Part shown: positions 1-11,952 of the stretch, piece by piece | Layout: every line of letters begins with the position of its first letter | How positions within the stretch are numbered: the first letter of the stretch is position 1 | From: Sipunculus nudus | Taxonomy: Eukaryota > Annelida > Sipuncula > Golfingiida > Sipunculidae | NCBI GenBank assembly: GCA_026874595.1 | Contig: CM049322.1 | Span: 49,705,340 to 49,769,339 of the forward strand | Direction: 5' to 3' | Length of the DNA: 64,000 bases | The notes under the pieces: generated by a model | What the model saw: the letters and a program-made list of their open reading frames with translations, nothing else | Databases searched by the model: none | What the model was told of the DNA's origin: nothing | Translations under genes and position numbers: made by a program

Positions 1-58
1 CAATTGTCCTTGTCATCAAACTTAACCACCTGAACTGGTTTCCCTGTAATCGCCAACC
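1..58 (-). CDS. CARD gene exon 3 (partial, cut by window edge)
   Basis: After acceptor ATTTCACAG the frame continues from the one base left by exon 2 and reads GLAITGKPVQVVKFDDKDN without a stop to the window edge. The phase match to exon 2 and the pyrimidine-containing acceptor support it; the sequence itself is too short to name a domain. Confidence 0.45.
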
Positions 59-189
59 CTGTGAAATAATTAGTGTAGCTGATAGTTACTTAAATCATGT
101 ACAAAGTGCTGATAATGTGAAAGTACTTTATACATGCTTCGGATATGCATCTCAACACATATATACATATATATGTCAACAAATATTAG

Positions 190-256
<67 letters not shown>

Positions 257-3200
257 CAGTCACCTGATATACCGATGAGGCGAAACAGATGGTAGTGATT
301 CAGATCTATCACATACCTTAATATATCATTGTTAATATATATTTTTACGGGGTGACATAAAAGCGGACTGAACTGTCTCGCTAATGAAGCTTGCTTTGCT
401 AGCGAAGCGGTTGGTTCGCCGGACTTGTGCGCCACCAAACTGGGTTCGACTCCCGGATCGGCCCCGGATTTTTGCCCCTCAACAATTTGCCTTCGTAACA
501 ATATATATATATATATATATATATAATTAGAAGAAGAAAATAAAATCTTCGCGATTACAGTGTGTAAGAAACAAAGATGTAAGAGACATACCCCCCCCCG
601 GATGATCACGCTAATGCCGATCAACATATGACTCTGTTTATAGGGATCCAGATTATTTGTAATTATGAAAATTCAAGGGCTTTTTCCTTGGACATGATCC
701 TAACCCTGCACAAATTTTCAATAAAATATGCTTAAAACTGTTTGCGTACATAGGCTGAGAGACAAAAGTATAACATCTCTCCAACAGGTGAAAGTATAAT
801 ATTAGAAAATCATGTACAAAAAGCAAATCCAATTTTCCATCGCTACATACCATTGAACACATAAATAAATAATTAATTAAAGTTATACAAATATGCATAA
901 CATACAATTAATACGTATATATTAAAATATCTTGGGGTTACGTATTTGATCATTTGCGTTAACATAACAGATGGTAAAAAAATCTTTCTCTTTTCTTTTC
1001 TTTTCATTTTACACTGAATTTTTTGTGAGTCTTATGTTTCAAATACATGAAGGCTACTCCTATATTTGAAAACGCCCAAGGCGAGGAGCCAACGGATTCA
1101 GCCGAGGTGTTCCGAGTGCACGGAAACCCGCATGAATGTAAGGGCACCCTGATATTATTTAAAATAAACAAACCAAATACAAAGCAAATACCTTTGTCCG
1201 TGAGAAGATCTGTAACCACGTGACCTTGTTTACATTGTCTCAAGATGTCACAAAATCTCCTGTATTCCTGCATCGTAGATTTCCCAATGTGGTTTAACAG
1301 GGACCCGGTTTCCTGTTGAAAAAGGGGTGTATGTAAAATTACTTGATAGTATATAACTTTGTTTTGATGATTAAAGAATAAAATAAAACAGAGAAAGCTA
1401 ACTAAAACTACATTCGAAGTACATACATTTAATTTTCCAATATTTTCTAGGCCCCTGAACTCTCCATCCGTGTCAGGACCATCTTGACTGATTGTCAATG
1501 TTTGTGTTTTTATATGATGTCTGTTGTAAGTAGGGATGTAAGACACGGGTCTTAGACTTGGGTTCGAGTTTGGTCTCGAGTCCACGTTTTTTAGGGACTC
1601 GGACTTGGACTCGAGGGTAAGAAATCGTGTTCATCTCAAGTCCAACAAAAAAAATTATATGTCACTTAGGCCAAAATAAAAAAAAAGGTATGGTTCTCAA
1701 GCACTTTTTTTCAGAAATCAATGCGGGCGGGCGCTTTTTTTATTTTAAATTTTTTGATATGTTTCGATAAAAATGTCAAATGATAAGGGAAAAGCATGAA
1801 AATAACAGTTTTATTTTGCTAAATAAATAAAAGCACTACAAAACAAAGGAAATTGTATGGTTTTATCTTCTTGAAAGAAATGTCGGAGCGGCAGCAACTC
1901 AAAATTGGAAAGTTTTTATTGAAAATCAAAATCAAAAGTTTTGATGCGGGGGTTTAAAATTGATGCGGGCGGTGCCTGAGAACCATACCTTTAATTTTTT
2001 TGGCCTTATTATAGGAACTTATGCACATGTGCTGACTACTAACAGAATGTTACAAAATAATATCTTTATATATATCAAGCTTTGCTCACCTTCTGGAGCT
2101 ATAAATGTAGTTAACCATTATAGTGAAAGCGTGTCCGTCTAGATTAACTTAAAAATGTACATGATGGTAGCATTCCACGTATGCGTATGCAGTACATAAG
2201 CGTCACGTATGCGTATATGCATCTAGGAATCGCACGTATTATATTCTCCCAGAGTGATTCCATATGCTCTGGCTGGCTTTTTGTTCGGGAGGGTTTCAAG
2301 TTCGCGATATTCGCGGAGATATTATCGCGAAAATGAAAGATTAGTTAAGAAAACGCCAGACCTGAAATGGCGTCTCACTTATAGTATGCCGAATGCGTCA
2401 AAACTAATATACGTTAACGTTATATGTCAACTGTCATCCAAAGATTTAAATAAAATCAAAACCTTGCATATCTGCGACTATTGCATGAAGAATATCCACA
2501 TGTTCGAAGATCCCGTACTCTTTAAGTAATTGCACAATTTGGATTAATTGATTTAACAAGTGACCCATGGGCCATAACGCTCAGCTGACATTCACAAAAG
2601 GAATTTTATCATCTGAATGCCAACTTGTAAAGTGGTATCCCCATTCAACTGTCATAATTAATGTTCTTCAAAATCAACAAGAAGAAAAGGTTTCATGATA
2701 ATATGTCCAGTCATTCCCATGAAATCTAGCCTTTTGGTATGAAGTGAGATGAGCTAAAAATGACCATGCTCATTTGTTAAGGACATCCCTGGATGTCAAG
2801 ACAGAAGATTGTAGGTCCAACAGTTTGTACCCTGACTGACTGTCTGAGTACTTAAAATGCTTTTGGCCAGTAATATGGGTCACAATGACCTAAATTCAGG
2901 TTTTCATACAGATACCCATGACCTGCCTAAATGTCCGGTTAGAAGATTCTAGGCCTAGTGGATACAATTTGTGTCCCGTCTGACTGGGTGGTCAAAATCA
3001 TGTTTTAAGTCAGTAATTCACAAAATATCGGTCACCATGACCTCATTTCATGTTTCCAAAGAGATTTGCCTAGGTCCTTATTGGATGTACAGTTAGAAGT
3101 TTATCGGTGTAAACGCTACAACTTCTGCCCGTTAACAGACGAACTGCTTCATCTGAAGTTCTCAAAAACAGAGAAAAAATGCAAAGATTAAGAAAAATAC

Positions 3201-3959
3201 AGGTGGTGCCACCAGTCTTCAGCAAATGATAAAACGCTCCATGATCAATATGTATCGAAAGAATCATGGCAATCAATGCATTAATTATTTAGATACTCGA
3301 GCTTTTGTATTAAATGTTAAATTATTCTGGGGGGGGGGGGGGGTCTTTCGAGCCCCTTTGCTCAGAGGATAAAGGTCACAGTGACCTAATTTCAGGTTTC
3401 CAAGATATATTTAATGGACCGCTATGGGTTTCAGTTCGATGTTTCTAGGTCCAGCCGTTACTATTTGTACCCTTTTATCGGACAGACAGACAGCACGACA
3501 GACAGACGGGCCAAAAGAGATCGCTATAGCTCAGATGACCTTCAGTCAGCTGAGCTAAAACAAGGTTATGTACTTTGTAAAGTAACTGTATGAACAATCG
3601 CGAAGATGAAACCCCTCGCGAAACCCTGAAAAGTTTAAATCGCGAAAAATATTACCTCGCGAATATGAAACAAAGCACAGTATACGTATGCGTATAGGTC
3701 ATGTTTTCATCGCTCAGGGTAGGGGAAATTCAAAACTTTGTAGACAGTGGCAGAAGACTTCTCCGTTCATACTTACAGGCCCGATTTAAGCAAACGTATT
3801 AATGGTATCACGTATTAATGTAATCACAAACACAAATGCATACGCCTTTTCACTTTGTTGATCCAAATCATTCTGCCAACGAGTCTACAAATGTCAAGTT
3901 TACATTTATATGCCTAAACTGATTAACTAATTATATTAATGATTAAATATACAATTGAA

Positions 3960-4017
<58 letters not shown>

Positions 4018-6188
4018 TATACTCGTTTACACAGAATCATGCTTTTTAGGTTTACTTTGAACTGATATTTATTAATTTTTTTAGGTCTGTTGTAATATAC
4101 TTTTTTCAGCCTTAAACCTAAACATATGTGTCACTATAGTAACCATTCTGGTGTTACAATGAATAAAAGATGTGTTGTGCCACAGTGTGTGCATGCATAT
4201 AAGATCGGTCAAAACTTCGACTTTATCGTTGATCATAAATTAATTATAAATTCGATCAAGAAACAAGCATTTCACATCTTAACCATTCCAACCATGTAGG
4301 TTATTAATATATACATATATATATAAACAGTAAGAAGATAATAAAGTAAATTAAGGCATCTTGGGATCATTTGGAAAGAAATTCGTTTCTGTGTATTTTT
4401 CATTATTTACCATATATATCCATTTGTCATTCTCGCTATTCAGCTATCCTTGAAGAATTCATGATAAAATCAGATTTATAGGCAAGGTCTCTGGGTATCA
4501 GCTTTACAGACACGGTTTGTGGATATCAGCTTTATATGCACGGTCTATGGGTATAAGCTTTAAAGGCACGGTTTGTGGGTATCAGCTTTATAGGCACGGT
4601 CTATGGGTATCAGCTTTATATAGGCACGGTCTATGGGTATCAGTTTTTATATAGTCACGGTTCGTGGGAATCAGCTTTATATAGGCACGGTCTGTGGGTA
4701 TCAGCTTTATATAGGCACGGTCTAGGGGTATCAGCTTTATATAGGCACGATCTAGAGATATCAGCTTTACAGGCACGAATTGTCGGTATCAGCTTTATAT
4801 AGGCACGGTCTAGGGATATCAGCTTTACAGGCACGGTCTATGGGTTTCAGCTTTATATAGGCACAGTCTGTGGGTATCAGCTTTATATAGTCACGGTCCG
4901 TGGGTATCTGCTTTATATAGGCACGGTCTGTGGGTATCTGCTTTATATAAGCACGGTCTAGAGGTATCAGCTTTTTATAGGCACGGTCTAGGGATATCAG
5001 CTTTACAGGCACGGTCTATGGGTTTCAGCTTTATATAGGCACGGTCTATGGGTATCAGCTTTATATAGTCACGGTCCGTGGGTATCTGCTTTATATAGGC
5101 ACGGTCTGTGGGTATCAGCTTTATATAAGCACGGTCTAGAGGTATCAGCTTTTTATAGGCACGGTCTAGAGATATCAGCTTTACAGGCACGGATTGTCGG
5201 TATCAGCTTTATATAGGCACGGTCTAGGGATATAAGCTTTACAGGCACGGTCTATGGGTTTCAGCTTTATATAGGCACAGTCTGTGGGTATCAGCTTTAT
5301 ATAAGCACGGACTATGGTAAACTGCTTTATATAGGCACGGACTATGGTAAACAGCTTTATATAGGCACGGTCTAGGGGTTTCAGCTTTATATAGGCACGG
5401 TCTAGGGAAATCACCTTTATAGGCACGGTCTGTGGGTATCAGCTTTATATATGGACGGTCTAGGGATATTAGCTTTACAGGCACGGTCTATGGGTATCAG
5501 CTTTATATAGGCACGGTCTGTGGGTATCAGCTTTATATAAGCACGGACTATGGTAAACAGCTTTATATAGGCACGGTCTAGGGGTATCAGCTTTATATAG
5601 GCACGGTCTAGGGAAATCACCTTTATAGGCACGGTCTGTGGGTATCAGCTTTTACAGGCACGGTATGTGGGTATCAGCTTTATACAGACACGGTCATTGG
5701 TATCAGCTTTATAGGCACGGTCTGTGGGTATCAGCTTTATACAGACACGGTCATTGGTATCAGCTTTATAGGCACGGTCTGTGGGTATCAGCTTTATACA
5801 GACACGGTCATTGGTATCAGCTTTATAGGCACGGTCTGTGGGTATCAGCTTTATATCTGCACGGTCTGTGGGTATCAGCTTTATATCTGCACGGTCTATG
5901 GGTATCAGCTTTAAACAGGCACGGTCTATGGGTATCAGCTTTATACAGGCACGGTCTGTGGGTATCAGCTTTATACAGGCACGGTCTGTGGGTATCAGCT
6001 TTATACAGACACGGTCATTGGTATCAGCTGACCTTCAGGTTCTTCTCATGCGGCTCCACGATCCCCTCCTGTATCAGGTTGTCCCACAGCAGGCCTTTAT
6101 CCAGGTCGATTGTCTTAATCAAATCTACCCGATTTTTCTTGAGTAATTCCTGGATATACTTGGGCAGTCGCTGCTGTGGGCTCGCCAT
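1..6188 (-). CDS. CARD-domain protein gene, 5' part (three exons seen, runs off left edge)
   Basis: Three minus-strand exons join without a frame break: 6188-6033 (52 codons, starts at an ATG), 1312-1192 and 58-1. The first two together make one death-fold CARD: exon 1 carries LLKKNRVDLIKTIDLDKG and LWDNLIQEGIVEP, and exon 2 carries FCDILRQCKQGHVVTDLL. These match the helix pattern of CARDs in caspases, RIG-I-like receptors and adaptors. CARDs assemble with other CARDs in cytosolic apoptotic or innate immune complexes. The domain is N-terminal; what follows lies outside the window, so caspase, IAP, adaptor or receptor cannot be told apart. Intron 1 is about 4.7 kb and packed with repeats. CARD assignment is fairly secure, the joining of exon 3 less so. 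Confidence 0.68.
195..254. repeat. (TA)n microsatellite
   Basis: About 60 bp of uninterrupted TA dinucleotides in the second intron of the CARD gene. A shorter (TA)n follows the SINE head at about 503-525. Confidence 0.95.
393..500 (+). repeat. tRNA-derived SINE head
   Basis: An internal RNA polymerase III promoter is visible: A box TAGCGAAGCGGTTGG at 400-414 and B box GGGTTCGACTC at 442-452. The D arm pairs perfectly (GCGA with TCGC) and the T arm pairs CTGGG with CCCGG, but the anticodon stem is poor and no CCA-type acceptor stem closes. It is therefore a tRNA-derived SINE rather than a tRNA gene. A (TA)n tract follows at about 503-525. It lies within an intron of the CARD gene. Confidence 0.6.
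1192..1312 (-). CDS. CARD gene exon 2 (last CARD helices)
   Basis: The acceptor TTCAACAG is followed by GAA ACC GGG at 1312, and the exon ends GACAAAG before donor GTATTT at 1191. It is 121 nt, entered in phase 0 and left in phase 1. It encodes ETGSLLNHIGKS then EYRRFCDILRQCKQGHVVTDLL, fitting the closing CARD helices. No stop is present in the reading frame. Confidence 0.62.
1540..1645. repeat. Degenerate GACTTGGACTCG-type repeat
   Basis: Closely spaced copies of CTTGGACTCGAG, GTCTCGAGTCC and similar make a low-complexity tract. The same family forms a longer array at 14.86-15.44 kb. Confidence 0.55.
1666..2008. mobile_element. MITE with about 40-bp terminal inverted repeats
   Basis: The left end reads TTAGGCCAAAA, an A-run, then GGTATGGTTCTCAAGCAC. 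The right end, read on the other strand, gives AAGGCCAAAA, A-rich bases, then GGTATGGTTCTCAGGCAC. The 343-bp span has no coding capacity, so this is a non-autonomous DNA transposon. The interior also repeats the phrase TGATGCGGGCGG near both ends in opposite orientation. Superfamily not assigned. Confidence 0.7.
2262..3683. mobile_element. CGCGAA-rich inverted-repeat element, split by another repeat
   Basis: The left arm (2262-2340) has TTTTTGTTCGGGAGGG and several TTCGCGA phrases. The right arm (3597-3683) carries the inverted versions and ends CACAGTATACG. The same arms, closer together, occur at 46069-46502, so both are copies of one MITE family ending TATACTGTG. Between the arms sits an unrelated repeat (2558-3560). 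The 91-codon reading frame over the left arm is a by-product of the repeat. Confidence 0.55.
2558..3560 (+). repeat. Interspersed repeat ending CAGCTGAGCTAAAA
   Basis: It starts ACAAGTGACCCATGGGCC and ends with a GACAGACAGACGG-rich tract and GATCGCTATAGCTCAG then CAGTCAGCTGAGCTAAAA. Inside are the modules GGTGGTGCCACCAGTCTTCAG and ATTATTCTGGGGGG (poly-G at about 3330-3342). Identical modules build the array at 27.6-31.6 kb. No coding sequence was recognised; it is inserted in a MITE. Confidence 0.65.
3961..4013. repeat. (TA)n microsatellite
   Basis: About 53 bp of pure TA repeats. Confidence 0.95.
4481..6030. repeat. Minisatellite, unit about 30 bp, about 50 copies
   Basis: The unit GGTATCAGCTTTATATAGGC plus ACGGTCTGTG is repeated about fifty times with small length variants. 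Higher-order blocks are visible: a 59-bp pair containing GACACGGTCATTGG is repeated three times at 5.68-5.83 kb, and larger blocks recur around 4.8-5.2 kb and 5.3-5.65 kb. Because many units are multiples of three, both strands give long open frames (YRHGLWVSALYRHG, KADTHRPCLYK); these are artefacts. The array fills the start of CARD intron 1. Confidence 0.95.
6033..6188 (-). CDS. CARD gene exon 1 (start codon and first CARD helices)
   Basis: The ATG is at 6188 and reads MASPQQRLPKYIQELL, an amphipathic first helix followed by the charged KKNRVDLIK helix typical of CARDs. The exon ends AAG at 6033, followed by donor GTCAGC (6032-6027), phase 0. An in-frame GTG lies upstream at 6209, but the ATG has the better start. 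The donor directly touches the last unit of the intronic minisatellite, so the first intron bases are repeat-like. Confidence 0.65.
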
Positions 6189-6865
6189 TCTGGGGACCTC
6201 CGCCTTCACTTACGCAAACAGACCTGTGAAAGGATGAATCGATACAGTTAAATATCAAGTAGTATAATTGTTTTTTCTCACTGCAGCCTATTTATTTAAC
6301 TATATTTAAATATGTCTCACTCAGGAGTTGTTTAACCTTGTTACATAATTATCTGAGCCTTCATCCATGTGTTTCGCCCATTGATGCAATACACACTAAA
6401 CAGTTTGAAAAGGATCTTGGCGTATGTATTTATGAGGTCGCCGACCGCTCTCTAGGTACTACTGTAACTGGATCGTCACAAGATCTATCGATCTAACATT
6501 GCAGATTAAATCGACGGGGCGAAAACTGTGCTTCCTATCAGTTCCAGGGTCCATATCAACATTGCTTTACATCACGTGATCGAAAGGTATATTTGTTTAT
6601 GACAGGCACTCAGGAATCAACAACCGTTTTTTACGTTTGTGTATCTTTGGTAAATACATTGTAATTCTAGTTTTTTGCAATTTACCCCACTGGATTTTAA
6701 GAAATGCACACGCTAGCTCAGTAAATACTGTATTCTAATATATGTATGTTAGTTGAGCCAATATTAAGCCTCCCTCTCATACGTGTCTGTTTGGTGTGTT
6801 TATATATCAAGTCAATCGGACATAAGTTTACACATTTATCTCTGTATATTTTTACCACACACACA

Positions 6866-6867
<2 letters not shown>

Positions 6868-6921
<54 letters not shown>
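6868..6921. repeat. (CT)n followed by (TA)n microsatellite
   Basis: A run of CT dinucleotides passes directly into TA dinucleotides. Short reading frames over it (SLSLSLYIYIYI) are spurious. Confidence 0.95.
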
Positions 6922-6928
<7 letters not shown>

Positions 6929-8850
6929 TATATTTGAAAGGCCAATTGTTTATCAAAACCAGGCTTGAGTTATGCCAATTCAAAGGTACATGGTTTTGAT
7001 CCATACATTACACTGATGTTACATACATACATATATATTAATAATTCAACTATCACACTAAATCTTATGAATATGATTAAAAAACCTTAGAAAATAAGGA
7101 AAGGAAAAACTGGTTCACTATTCGCAGATAAAAAATATATCTGTTCATCGATTATATCAATCTTTTGTTTAAGGATAACCTAAAAGTGATGTTACTATAT
7201 ATGATATCAGTCTTTTAATTTTATGGATAACGTTCATGTGATATCAAAGAATACAAAGGACTGCTTCCCTGTGTATGTGGGTTTAAACCATGTAAGGCAA
7301 TTACACGTAACCTCATTGATGTACATGTGTGTATTCAACCAAATAATGTTTCCTGGCTCCTTTTTTTGTGGCTTTCCTGGTTGATAATGGCAGTGTCTGA
7401 TCTTGTCAGAAAACTGGATCAGATGTAACGTGGGCTTGTGTTAGATATATAAATATATATACTCATCACTGATAAGAGAAGTCCTATATTCATATCGTAA
7501 TTAGTAGGGTACCAGAAATTTTAGCATTTACCTCTTTCCACAGTTGGTGCAAATTTTGTTTGACAAGTTTGTATTATGTGGAGATAATCGCAAAAAAACA
7601 TGGACTATAGTGTTCCGGTGAAAGTATACGTGAAGATTTGTGTGGGTGGACAGACAGAGTGAGAGACCACTTCACTTAATTAAACCAATTACCTTAAAAT
7701 CTCCAATGCGGCCATAAAACGCAATCAAACCCTGAAGTTGATAAAGGTGTTGGTTCTCACGTTACTATGGTAGTATTGTATACACCCGACATGTGGTTGA
7801 AAAGTCGCCTAAAATGTTACACTTTTTCATGATGACCTATATTTAGACGGGTCAGTTTATGGAAAAAAATAGCCAATCCCCTATAAAATTGCTACAAAAA
7901 GTTTTTCAAACGATATTTTGTATTATTGAACACCAGGAATAAAATACTAAAAATCGTACTTGGCTTTGACAGTCACGTGACTATTCAGCGATGCTTATGT
8001 GGGTTCCAATGGATACTAGTAGTAGATATCGAAATTATAATTCTACGGCGAAAATAAAATAATTTTTGTTTTTCAGGGTCTTGACAGCTATTTTGGACGC
8101 CATCTTAAAAATAACAACCTCACGGAAGACCGATTTTCTAAGATTTTACGTTCGTTATTCCTGGAAAAAAAAACCGCCGGAAAAACCTTAAGTAGCAGTT
8201 TTTTTAGGAGTTATCCGTATATTGACCTGACTAATTGTCAAAAGTACGTTTGTTTGTGATATCTTGCATTGGTAATATCCTGATCCATTGGTTATCAAAT
8301 ATACTGAACAAGAGTGCACTTTATGACTTTATACGAAACTAACTTATTACATCCCTAACACCAATGAGGTGACATAATGCACATCGTCGACTTTTATGTA
8401 TCCTCCTTGCTAACACGGACCTTTACCCAGCAGGGTATGTACAGTATAACCAGACAATTCTCGACTATTATACATAATTAATGGAAGTAAGACTCATTGT
8501 ATAGCAGCAATGCTCGTGATTGTAAGATAAAGGATAAACAGTAATGATATGCATGTTACTTTTTTATATAGCAGTATATGTCTTCTTTTTTTACATATTA
8601 GCATCGTTATTCTACAAAGTTTTGATGAACTTGATTCCGTGGGAAAGTGAGAGAACTTTCTCGTTCCAACACTCTGCCTTTGTTAACAATTGTCTTAAAT
8701 CAGATAAGCTCCAAGTGACGTACACATCAGACTGTTGTCCCAATCTCTAACTTATGTATAAACCGTAAAAGAAATACCCATACACGATGGAGCGACTGGT
8801 GTCGTACCTGCCCGACCAGTGACGTACATATTATAGGGTTCTGGCCGAAT
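6922..8850. other. Intergenic, no gene recognised
   Basis: AT-rich sequence without convincing exons. The part at about 8040-8215 has the phrase GACGCCATCTTAAAAATAAC and CCGCCGG-rich bits that look like old interspersed repeat, but no ends could be defined. Confidence 0.5.
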
Positions 8851-8879
8851 GGGGGGGGGGGGGGGGGGGGGGGGGGGGG
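8851..8879 (+). repeat. Poly-G tract of 29 bases
   Basis: The longest of many G or C homopolymers in the window. A poly-C tract of about 14 follows at 9109-9123. Confidence 0.95.
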
Positions 8880-9129
8880 AGGCGAAGGATATTAGTACTT
8901 ATTACCCTTCACGATAATAGTATCAATGTCTATGCATATATATTCCTACCAATGAATAAAATCAGTTATATTATACACAGATTGCTTCAAAAAAGCTTGC
9001 TTTTGAAAATTGTAAAAACATTCCACAACAAGAGAGTGAGGTATATCCCGCCCACATCCTCCCAGCTATAAGCGCCATCGACAGTTGGGCGTCCAACCTT
9101 ATAAGTACCCCCCCCCCCCCCCCATCCTC

Positions 9130-11900
9130 ATCTTCTTCCGGAATATGGTTCTGGATCTCCACTGATTAACATGCATATGTACCACGGACTGGAATCCCTC
9201 ATATTGCGAAAATGTTAAATATATACACACACATATGATTATGGTGCCGTCATGTCTTCCGTATGCAAGGACACAAATTAAGGACCCGTATGGACGCATT
9301 TAGGCCAGAACCGTACATGCATGCTTGTGACCATGCATGCGTTATCAGATGCTGCATCTTCCTGCAATTAGTAAATCAGAAACTTACTTTTTCAATCGTA
9401 ACTTCAGGATTCGTGTTGCTATTTTCTATTTCTGGGACAGATTAATGATTAGAAATGAAAGAACCCAGGCAAGCTCCATTTCCAATTTCAGGGCATGCGC
9501 AGTGCGATCATTACCACTGGGAATTCCATTGCCGGATTCGGCGCAAAAGTTCTGTTTATCGCCACAGCACAGATTATTTATAGAAAATGACTTTTTCTCT
9601 CCATATACAACTGAGTAGAAATTGTGGCTAGATTCAGTCCCTGTCGACAGCGCCCCATTATGAATTCACATGCTTTTTATTATATGTTATATGGTTAATT
9701 GTGAAAACCTCTATAATTTGGACACCTTTAATTGGTACTGGATCAAACTGCCCACTTTACAGAGGTGTCCACTTTATTGTTGTAGTTCCCATACCATAAA
9801 TAATAATTTATTATTTATATATGTAACGCAGAATTTTTTCTCTTCAGTACACGAGGGATCCAGTGTCTGTTACCCGACCTTTTAGTCGGTTTATATTTAT
9901 AGTTAAGCAAAGAAATAATCGGGCTGAAGCAACAATACATCGAAATACGGAGACATCAAATGTTACTGTGCTTTGGCGGAAACCGAATTTGGCGGAAAAT
10001 AGAGGTTAATAAGTGGGAAAAGTCGGGATTTTAATGACGGAAGGGAACGTGGCGGATAAAAGAAAAACGGTGCATGTATAAACGAGGGAACCGTGTAGTT
10101 AGACGAACTGGAAACCGTTATAGAACAATAATAAAAATAATAAAATAATCAATAAATTAGGTAACTATCCAAACTTAACCTAATGTACAGACCTTTTATC
10201 CATGACTTTTACCATGAGCAAAAGTTTTAGAAAATCTGCCATAATTGGGATCTATGTAGTAGGCTTACAAACACAGCTAGAAATATATATTTAAAATCGT
10301 CGGTGTATGTGAATTGAGCAGGTATTAAGAACCTGCCCCCCCCCCCCGGCAAGAAAAATCTGGACTTAAATATCAATTTAAAAAATATCATCAAAAGGAA
10401 ATTACTGTAGACTTTCCAAAAATGTTCCACCTCTAACAAAAATGTAAACTATTGTTTCTCAGACGACCGAGATTTCAGGCCCTACAGTTAAAAAATATAC
10501 CGTTTTTTATCTAATGCACTTGGTATAAACCACATACTTTGTGATAAGTATATACGTATAAATTTTTTTATTATCAAATGTATTAACAGTTATTTATTTG
10601 TCGATTGGTTAAGTAGTTGATAACTATAAACAAAGTGTATCACTATGTGTTCTGCCGCGCGGGTCCGTTTATCTCGCCTTGGCCTGTGGATTATTCCGTA
10701 TGGGCGAGTCACTATTGCGAGGGTTTTTTTTTTGTGTCCTGGTACTTTTTGTAACTATATATTAACATGACAGGTCTGTGTGTTTATGATAAAATCTGAG
10801 CTCCGTTGTAACCATCATATAACCATCAGTTAGACTGAGGACAAACATTAGACTGGTTCCTCCGCTCTATACGAGGCTTAAGTCTGCTCTGACAAAAGAA
10901 ACGTTTATAATAAAGGCGGGAAATTAACGCCATTTTTTGTTTGCGCCAGTTGTAGAATCCGTTGAGTGTTACAGGGTCATGTTAAAATCGATCTGATTTT
11001 GCATGCTAATGAATATTCATTACATAAAAACTTGAAAAAGTGAGCAATTTCTTTGAGAGCTTTACTCAGAATGTACCTTGCTCCTAGAATGTTAACCTGT
11101 TGATCCAAACCTAGCTGTTATATCCTGCGGATTTTTTTTGTTAAGATAAATCATTTGTTAAAACTATTTGTATATTTTGAATTAATTTGCATAATTCAAC
11201 AAAATAGCCTATCAGTTGTAATAAGTAATTGTTATGATCATTTTAAAAAATAATAGTTTCTGCAAAGCGTTTCTGGTTCTGTTCCCCGACGGTAATATTA
11301 ATTGCTTTTTATGCCCAACTGGAAAACGGTCTAGAGTGCCATAAGAGAGATGGTTTCCATGACAAGGTAGGCTTATTGTACAATAGTGCTAACGTTTATA
11401 GAAATGTTCATACATTTTTCGGTTTTAAACATTGTTACAGAACCTAATAACAACAGATCACGTAATCGTCATCAGCACGAATTTTGTTTCGCAGATAAAA
11501 AGAATCAGATTCTGTTCATACAGATACAGCTCAACAAGAGTCCTTTAACTCCAATAATCCACATAAATATTAATAATCCAAAGGCAAACTGGAGACAGTC
11601 CGTATTAAATCTGTATAAAATCCGTTAAATATCTGACACCACTGTAATTTAACGGTAAGGTCCCAAAACTGACGAGAAAGTAACACTCTTAGTGCTCGCT
11701 GGTATTTTCCTTTCTGCCAGCTCTAAACACTGCCCCTAATTTATAGCTTCTCGCCTAAAATTCTAGAAATGGAAAACTCCCAAAGAACAATTCACCCGTA
11801 CATGAACAGACCTGAAACATCTAGAACAAAGAACGCTGTGCCTCTAGTGCAAAGTATGCGCATTTTTGGTGAAAAAAATGCCTATCGCTTGATGCAAAGA
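9130..11900. other. Intergenic, no gene recognised
   Basis: Short reading frames only, without domain-like content or paired splice signals. A poly-C tract lies at about 10337-10348. Confidence 0.5.
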
Positions 11901-11952
11901 TAATGTAGAGAAAATATAAGACATCGGATGTTGTGAGAGGTGTAAACGTACC

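Noticed and set aside
393-467. A true tRNA gene
   Set aside because: A and B boxes and D and T arms are present, but the anticodon and acceptor stems do not pair, so a SINE head is the better call.
2556-3564. ACAAG as a target duplication of the repeat at 2558-3560
   Set aside because: ACAAG also precedes TGACCC in the copy at 27.65 kb, so it belongs to the element itself.
4575-6237. Many long open frames on both strands over the 4.5-6.0 kb array
   Set aside because: They follow the 30-bp repeat and only show that its unit is a multiple of three without stops. No protein family, and both strands are equally open.
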